The notes under the pieces were generated by a model. The model ran no database searches. It saw only the letters and a program-made list of their open reading frames with translations, and was not told the DNA's origin. A stretch of DNA of 64,000 nt from Saxidomus purpurata (Eukaryota > Mollusca > Bivalvia > Venerida > Veneridae). Positions 60,401 through 64,000 of the stretch are shown here, one piece after another. The number at the start of each line of letters is the position of its first letter. Within the stretch, counting starts at the first letter, position 1. Position numbers and translations under genes: made by a program. The stretch spans positions 39,487,951-39,551,950 of the forward strand of contig JAFMSR010000018.1 of assembly GCA_022818135.1 (NCBI GenBank), read 5' to 3'.

Positions 60401-61601
60401 TGAGCTTGAATTTCTCAAGCACTGTCATAATTTCATTTTGTAAAGAAAACTGATACAGGAGCAACAAGAGCACTGACTTTTGGATTTTGTTTAAGTTTGT
60501 AACTCTGTAAGTTGTAATTCTGCAAACCAATAAAAGTTAAAGAAATAACAAAGGCAAAAGCAAGTAAATTGCAAACTAAATTTAAAAGCAACATCTATGA
60601 AACAATAAAAGGTCAAAGTCAGTTTCACACAGACTTATTTGTCTATACCATGCACTTAAATGTTGATGGTTTCAATAAGTTTTTTCACTTACATTTGTAT
60701 GCAATATTTATTGCATTCGGTAATGCAGTGCTAAAGAGATTTACTAGAAAAAAAAGTCAGGTCACAGCATAATTATTTTTCTTTGAGTTTGCCCAAAGAA
60801 AAACATGGCCAATCAGCCACCACCTTTTATACGACATGCAGACAAAGAGCACTTAATATAACTTTATTGCTTTAAATACAAGAAAATCAGAACTGAGTAC
60901 ATTGAAATGTTACATGGCATAGTCACTTAGGTAAAGTTAAAGGCTTTGCTACCAATTTAAAACATGACAGAGGTGAACCTTTGACGTACTGAATCAATTA
61001 TATGGTCATCTTCATACTACACAAATCTCTCTTCAATCAGTGGACCACAGGTCTAACTGTTCTTTTACTAACTAAATCGCAAACACTGAATATGTTGATT
61101 GGAAATACAACACCAACATAATATTTATCTAGCTTTAGCAGTGGGTTTCAAGCAGTTTATTGAGTTTAACCACACAAAAGCTCACAATAAGCAGTTAAAC
61201 TAATAGTACTGCTAAAATCAAACAAAAGTTAAATATTTCCACTTCATACCTTCTGACTGCAGTGATACAGATTTCTTCATGTTTAAGAGCGACTCATTAA
61301 TGCTATCCTTCTGGTCAGCCAACCGGAGCTCAGTATCTGTTGCCCGAACACCCGTCTCCAGGGACCTTTCTGCCGTCATATGAAGAGCTGATTTTGGATT
61401 GAACAGGTCATTCACTGTCCTCTTATATGGCGGCTGGGTGTTAAAGGAAGTCTTGGACTCATACTGGCTCAGGTATGTCTCAAGCGCATCTGTGGCTGAC
61501 AGGAATTGTCGATCACCAATCAGAATGGAGCTTGCATTGCACTGTATCTTGAACTGGGATGTAGGTGCACCCAAAGTAGTTGGCAGATATGTTGATGCCA
61601 T
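54325..61601 (-). CDS. LAS2: Lung adenoma susceptibility protein 2 (C18orf54)-like, multi-exon gene
   Basis: Coding exons in transcript order: 61601-61250, 60164-60129, 58531-58214, 57943-57110, 56786-56669, 56279-56228, 55238-55110, 54875-54727, 54433-54325. Phases close throughout to give 698 residues. The product is mostly low-complexity and Ser/Pro/Asp-rich. Recognisable patches: SATDALETYLSQY near residue 40, APSWVDTMNISDVSDSD, PPPSWINDIDNSDI, GDRPWEKMVSYKAPVSV, GSLEALKNMIFKLQQE and, near the C-terminus, SLEKALVHLDRLKNLV. From memory these match the LAS2 family (an N-terminal segment with a conserved ALxxYI motif, PSW repeats, and a C-terminal LEALKxMIFxLQ/LxxLxxLV module). The molecular function of LAS2 is not well established. 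Start choice: the ATG at 61601 gives MASTYL; an in-frame GTG immediately precedes it. Confidence 0.72.
54727..54875 (-). CDS. LAS2: LAS2-like coding exon 8
   Basis: 149 bp, acceptor cacatttcag, donor gtatgc. Encodes VHKLKAEAASLGIQVPADK and IPSLKGYDFHGEPGGQSLE, ending two bases into a lysine codon. Reading through the donor would reach a stop after three codons, so splicing is needed. Confidence 0.83.
55110..55238 (-). CDS. LAS2: LAS2-like coding exon 7
   Basis: 129 bp, phase 0 at both ends. Encodes NYSGGSQPGSLEALKNMIFK and LQQEAVHTDSEDEGSRTKL, a conserved-looking helix in the C-terminal part. The acceptor reads cagCAG, a tandem NAGNAG site that could include or drop one Gln. Donor gtaagt. 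Confidence 0.87.
56025..56180. repeat. Palindromic GATCATGATCTGCAC-type element, copy 2
   Basis: TACAGATCATGATCAGC and CTGATCATGATCTGCACTG form an inverted pair, followed by TTTTCAATGAGTACCC and AAAGATGGACAAGTTTATTT. It lies just downstream of LAS2-like exon 6, in the intron. Confidence 0.8.
56228..56279 (-). CDS. LAS2: LAS2-like coding exon 6
   Basis: 52 bp, one leading base, ending on a complete codon. Encodes KAPVSVSKNAKGSRDDQ. Acceptor tttattgcag, donor gtgagt. Confidence 0.8.
56669..56786 (-). CDS. LAS2: LAS2-like coding exon 5
   Basis: 118 bp. Encodes LRRPPTPDTDIVLEGDRPWE and KMVS before donor gtatgt. An upstream gtgtca donor (exon end at 56677) was rejected because the next exon would then read into a stop; with gtatgt the frame reads on as MVSYKAPVSV. 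Confidence 0.82.
57110..57943 (-). CDS. LAS2: LAS2-like coding exon 4 (large exon)
   Basis: 834 bp, acceptor ctgtttgtag, donor gtttgt. Ser/Asp/Pro-rich and probably disordered. Contains RAPQHVTFQDDDLPSSPTRR, an RSRSVSP stretch, two PSW motifs about 30 residues apart (APSWVDTMNISDVSD and PPPSWINDIDNSDI) and LGLQDLLRPLPI. The longest open stretch in the window. Confidence 0.88.
58214..58531 (-). CDS. LAS2: LAS2-like coding exon 3
   Basis: 318 bp, acceptor attattacacag, donor gtaaag. Encodes EEALNKSQDLIRQINTDDF and TLPAWKSKHVYGYKRPRNRR, then SSIQIAHDMMGLLADKPQQS. The cluster of K/R residues around YKRPRNRRSK is a possible nuclear localisation signal (inference). Confidence 0.8.
58560..60120. 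other. LAS2-like intron
   Basis: Between the 36-bp microexon and the 318-bp exon. Contains short TTA runs near 58660 and the partial palindromic repeat at 59348; otherwise nothing recognised. Confidence 0.5.
59348..59412. repeat. Palindromic GATCATGATCTGCAC-type element, copy 3 (partial)
   Basis: GTGCAGATCATGATCAGAC followed by a decayed inverse (GGTCAAGATCTTCACTG). Intronic in the LAS2-like gene. Confidence 0.6.
60129..60164 (-). CDS. LAS2: LAS2-like 36-bp microexon
   Basis: 36 bp between acceptor ctttgctttgtag-type sequence (ttctttgtag) and donor gtaagt. It encodes the very basic KKNYYRKQKAR. It carries the same split-codon phase at both ends, so skipping it keeps the frame (686 residues). 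Confidence 0.65.
61250..61601 (-). CDS. LAS2: LAS2-like coding exon 1
   Basis: 352 bp from ATG to donor gtatga, leaving one base. Encodes MASTYLPTTLG, the ILIGDRQFLSATDALETYL motif and RTVNDLFNPKSALHMTAERS, then a stretch ending SLQSE. The ALETYL segment is the basis for the family call. A non-coding first exon may exist upstream but was not found. Confidence 0.8.
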
Positions 61602-62539
61602 CACGAGTTTCTTACTTTCTATGGAGTGTAGTCAATACATAGGTAATCAGTGACCATACTGAAACTCTAGGTAAACCTGGAATTGACAAAAAAGACCTCC
61701 ATTTATTATCACAGGTTGAACACTAAGTTATAAAATGAGAAGAAAATTACTTAGTCTTTAGGATGCAACTTTCCTATAGATATGAATTAAAAAGCAGTAT
61801 GAAAATGTCTTAACAAATTCTGTAAAAATCCAATTCACAAACAAATCTCATTCACAAACAAATCTGAAAGTAATTTTAAGTTCAAATCTATTGAAATTCC
61901 TGATCCAGTGCATTTCAGTATGCATATTTGGAACACTAGGTCAAAACCATTAAAATTCACAGCATATGTGTATATAATTCCTACAATTTTAACCGCCTCA
62001 CAATGGGTTAGCAAACAGTCACACCTGATACATCTATTCTTTCCTAATTGGGAAGAAAAGTTTACAACGCAAACACAAATAAAATTCAGATTAGAACGGT
62101 GCCTTATCATAATTTATTAAACCACTTTCATGATAAGACATGATCGAGGATGGATTAGTTGCTCAGCGTATTTGTAAACCTCCGCAATAATAAAAGCTGT
62201 ACGATTGAACATTTTCAAAGGATGTAATCCATAATCAAACATAAAGAAATCCCTGTTGAGCTCAAAATGTTGATTTTCGGGTATTTCATGTTTTTAACAT
62301 AATCTAAACATGTACACTTTCAAGATTTATCATAAAAATTTTAATGCTTGGTTGTAGCTCCTAAGATAATTGATCTGCTTGGAAGATTTTAGAAGTGCTT
62401 CTCAGATAAACTAGTTTTTATTGCTGCTTAAAACTTGATCTTAACTTTGCATGTTAAATACTCACTAGAAAAAGCTTGTGATAGCTTCGTAAAAAGCTAA
62501 CAGAGCATAAAGATCCTACCGTACATACAGAAGCTATAT

Positions 62540-62880
62540 TGTGTGGTTAACGCAGAACCCGAGGTGGTGGTGCCCGACCCGTCAGGGCGAGGGCACCAAC
62601 TATCCCGAGGTTTCCATGTTATAAACGAAAAAACGTCAGAGCTATTCTAGCATAAATAGCATTAAAAAACAAAAAATAAAAAGAAACGCCTCTGGTACGA
62701 CGTCAATAATGCGCGGGACAACGCCGGTTGTTTTGTCATATTTAGACGCACCAGCGGTTTTAAGCCCGGCACTGTTGACGCCGTGCTGTGTAGCTTGGGA
62801 GACAGGTCCATTGTTTACAATGGCCCTGTACTGCCATAGATGAAAGGGTTATAAGGGCGCGTGAATCTCCCACACCTTTC
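62540..62880. promoter_or_regulatory. GC-richer segment upstream of LAS2-like: possible promoter or repeat
   Basis: Local CpG enrichment (such as GCGCGGGACAACGCCGG and GGCACTGTTGACGCCGTG) about 1 kb upstream of the LAS2-like start codon. It also contains a hairpin GGTGGTGCCC/GGGCACCAAC (62566-62600) bracketed by direct CCCGAGG repeats. It could be a promoter with a 5' untranslated exon, or a mobile repeat. No TATA box assigned. Confidence 0.35.
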
Positions 62881-62970
62881 TCCTGTTAAAACACCGGCAA
62901 AATGGGCAAAAACAGCACATTTTATGCTAGAATACACAACACTGTTAGTATGTACATACGTACATGTTCA

Positions 62971-63150
62971 GGTGACTGCCAGTTACAAATAATTATAAGT
63001 CTATAGGCCAATACATAACTCTTAAACTGAGGTGACTGCCAGTTAAAAATAATTATAAGTCTATAGGCCAATGCATAACTCTTAAACTGAGGTGACTGCC
63101 AGTTACAAATAATTATAAGTCTATAGGCCAATGCATAACTCTTAAACTGA
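62971..63150. repeat. Tandem repeat, 3 x 60 bp
   Basis: Three near-identical 60-bp units beginning GGTGACTGCCAGTTACAAAT (62971, 63031, 63091), differing at about two positions. The 69-codon minus-strand frame across it is repeat-derived. Confidence 0.95.
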
Positions 63151-63159
63151 ACTTGTAGA

Positions 63160-64000
63160 ATGACTGCATGCTAGTTCTAGAGCAGCTATATAAATGTTCA
63201 GAGTGTAGCTGAAACAAGGGAATAATTTGCATGATCAAGACCCATAAACTACGTACATTTTGTAAGTCTCACTTCAGCTGATAATGACAAACTTTTAAGA
63301 ATTTTCTAAATTAAAGTGATGTTACCATTCAAAGTGACCATCATAATTTTTAAAAGGACATAAATCAGTGATTTATACTCCTCAAATAATGAATAGTGTC
63401 ATAGCTATAAATAGACAAGTTCCCCTTGTTTGTAAGTCATAGCTTTGATCATGGCTGAGGATTCAACTCTAGATTTTTCAGTTTATCTCAAAGTTCACAG
63501 ACGAACAGAATAAATCAACCAAGTCCCTTTTAAATGCTGTAAAATAGTTCTCAAAGATTTAAAATCCCTTCCAGGCAGTCATTATTCTTCAGTTTCAAAA
63601 AGCATGTAACATACAATACAAACAGCATTTACATTCTATATATACTATTGAAACATGATAATGAGATCAATCAAGTAAGAATTTTTTTCATTTTCAAAAG
63701 TTGTTAAGATATTTGTAATATTCAGTCTCAAATGAAAAACAGATAAGAGTGGGCTGTAACGTACACACTTCTGTACACACTTCTGTATGTCATGAAAATC
63801 TAATTTTTTAAAAATAATGACTGTGAATTTGTGACACGATGTTTAAAAGAATGTACATAATGTTTATTTCCACTCCATTTTATCAGCCTAACAATACCCG
63901 GTGTATCTGAAGAAGCTATTAATTCTCACAAAAACAAACAAATACTTTGACAAACACACTTGACACAGTGAGAGATCATAAATTGTCACTTCAAACATGA
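63160..64000. other. Gene-free right edge
   Basis: A+T-rich with a small GTACACACTTCT duplication at about 63760-63785. Nothing else recognised. Confidence 0.45.

Noticed and set aside
62922..63131. 69-codon minus-strand frame with three NWQSPQFKSY-like repeats
   Set aside because: Produced by the 3 x 60-bp tandem repeat, since 60 is a multiple of three; no other coding signal.

Overview
The window is eukaryotic nuclear DNA, about two thirds A+T, with short exons separated by long introns and a heavy load of degenerate repeats. Many repeats are of kinds I associate with bivalve molluscs: palindromic GATCATGATCTGCAC elements, AAGAGCTGTCAGTAGG elements, CAAGGTCAAGGTCA units and tRNA-derived SINEs. 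A bivalve, perhaps a heterodont clam, is the best guess. That is inference from repeat style and gene structure; no species-diagnostic gene was identified.

Layout. Bases 1-35 kb contain no intact gene that I can support. From about 1.6 to 30 kb there is an old, strongly diverged tandem duplication. One marker motif recurs at about 3.53, 6.23, 19.57, 22.58 and 25.08 kb, and the same ordered landmarks follow each copy. Later insertions interrupt it: a decayed LINE ORF1 (7.6-8.4 kb), three copies of a GT-rich element, a TTAA-flanked 1.09-kb inverted-repeat element (11.6-12.7 kb), CAAGGTCA tandem units (17.2-18.0 kb), foldback elements (26.4-26.9 kb) and a SINE (6.05-6.21 kb). Two short coding-like scraps lie at 15.74-15.88 kb (+) and 16.10-16.37 kb (-). 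Nested tandem-type repeats fill 32.8-34.3 kb.

Two multi-exon genes, both on the minus strand, occupy the right half. TPGS2 (tubulin polyglutamylase complex subunit 2) runs from 49059 down to 35797. It has eight core coding exons (281 codons before the stop) plus an in-phase 66-bp optional exon. LAS2/C18orf54-like (lung adenoma susceptibility protein 2 family) runs from 61601 down to 54325, with nine coding exons (698 codons before the stop). All intron phases were checked by hand and close correctly. As I recall, both genes have human orthologues on chromosome 18 (old names C18orf10 and C18orf54), so their adjacency here may be ancestral linkage. They are separate genes with separate starts, 5.3 kb apart, and nothing shows joint regulation. 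TPGS2 belongs to the TTLL1 polyglutamylase complex that modifies axonemal and neuronal microtubules; the molecular role of LAS2 is poorly known.

TPGS2 introns carry a higher-order 80-bp minisatellite, two other degenerate tandem arrays and a transposon nest: a hAT-like MITE inside a 1.03-kb Mutator-like MITE with a perfect 9-bp target duplication. The intergenic 49.1-54.3 kb holds a decayed LINE reverse transcriptase, SINE fragments and a ~145-bp tandem repeat. Upstream of LAS2 are a 3 x 60-bp tandem repeat and a GC-richer segment that could be its promoter or another repeat.
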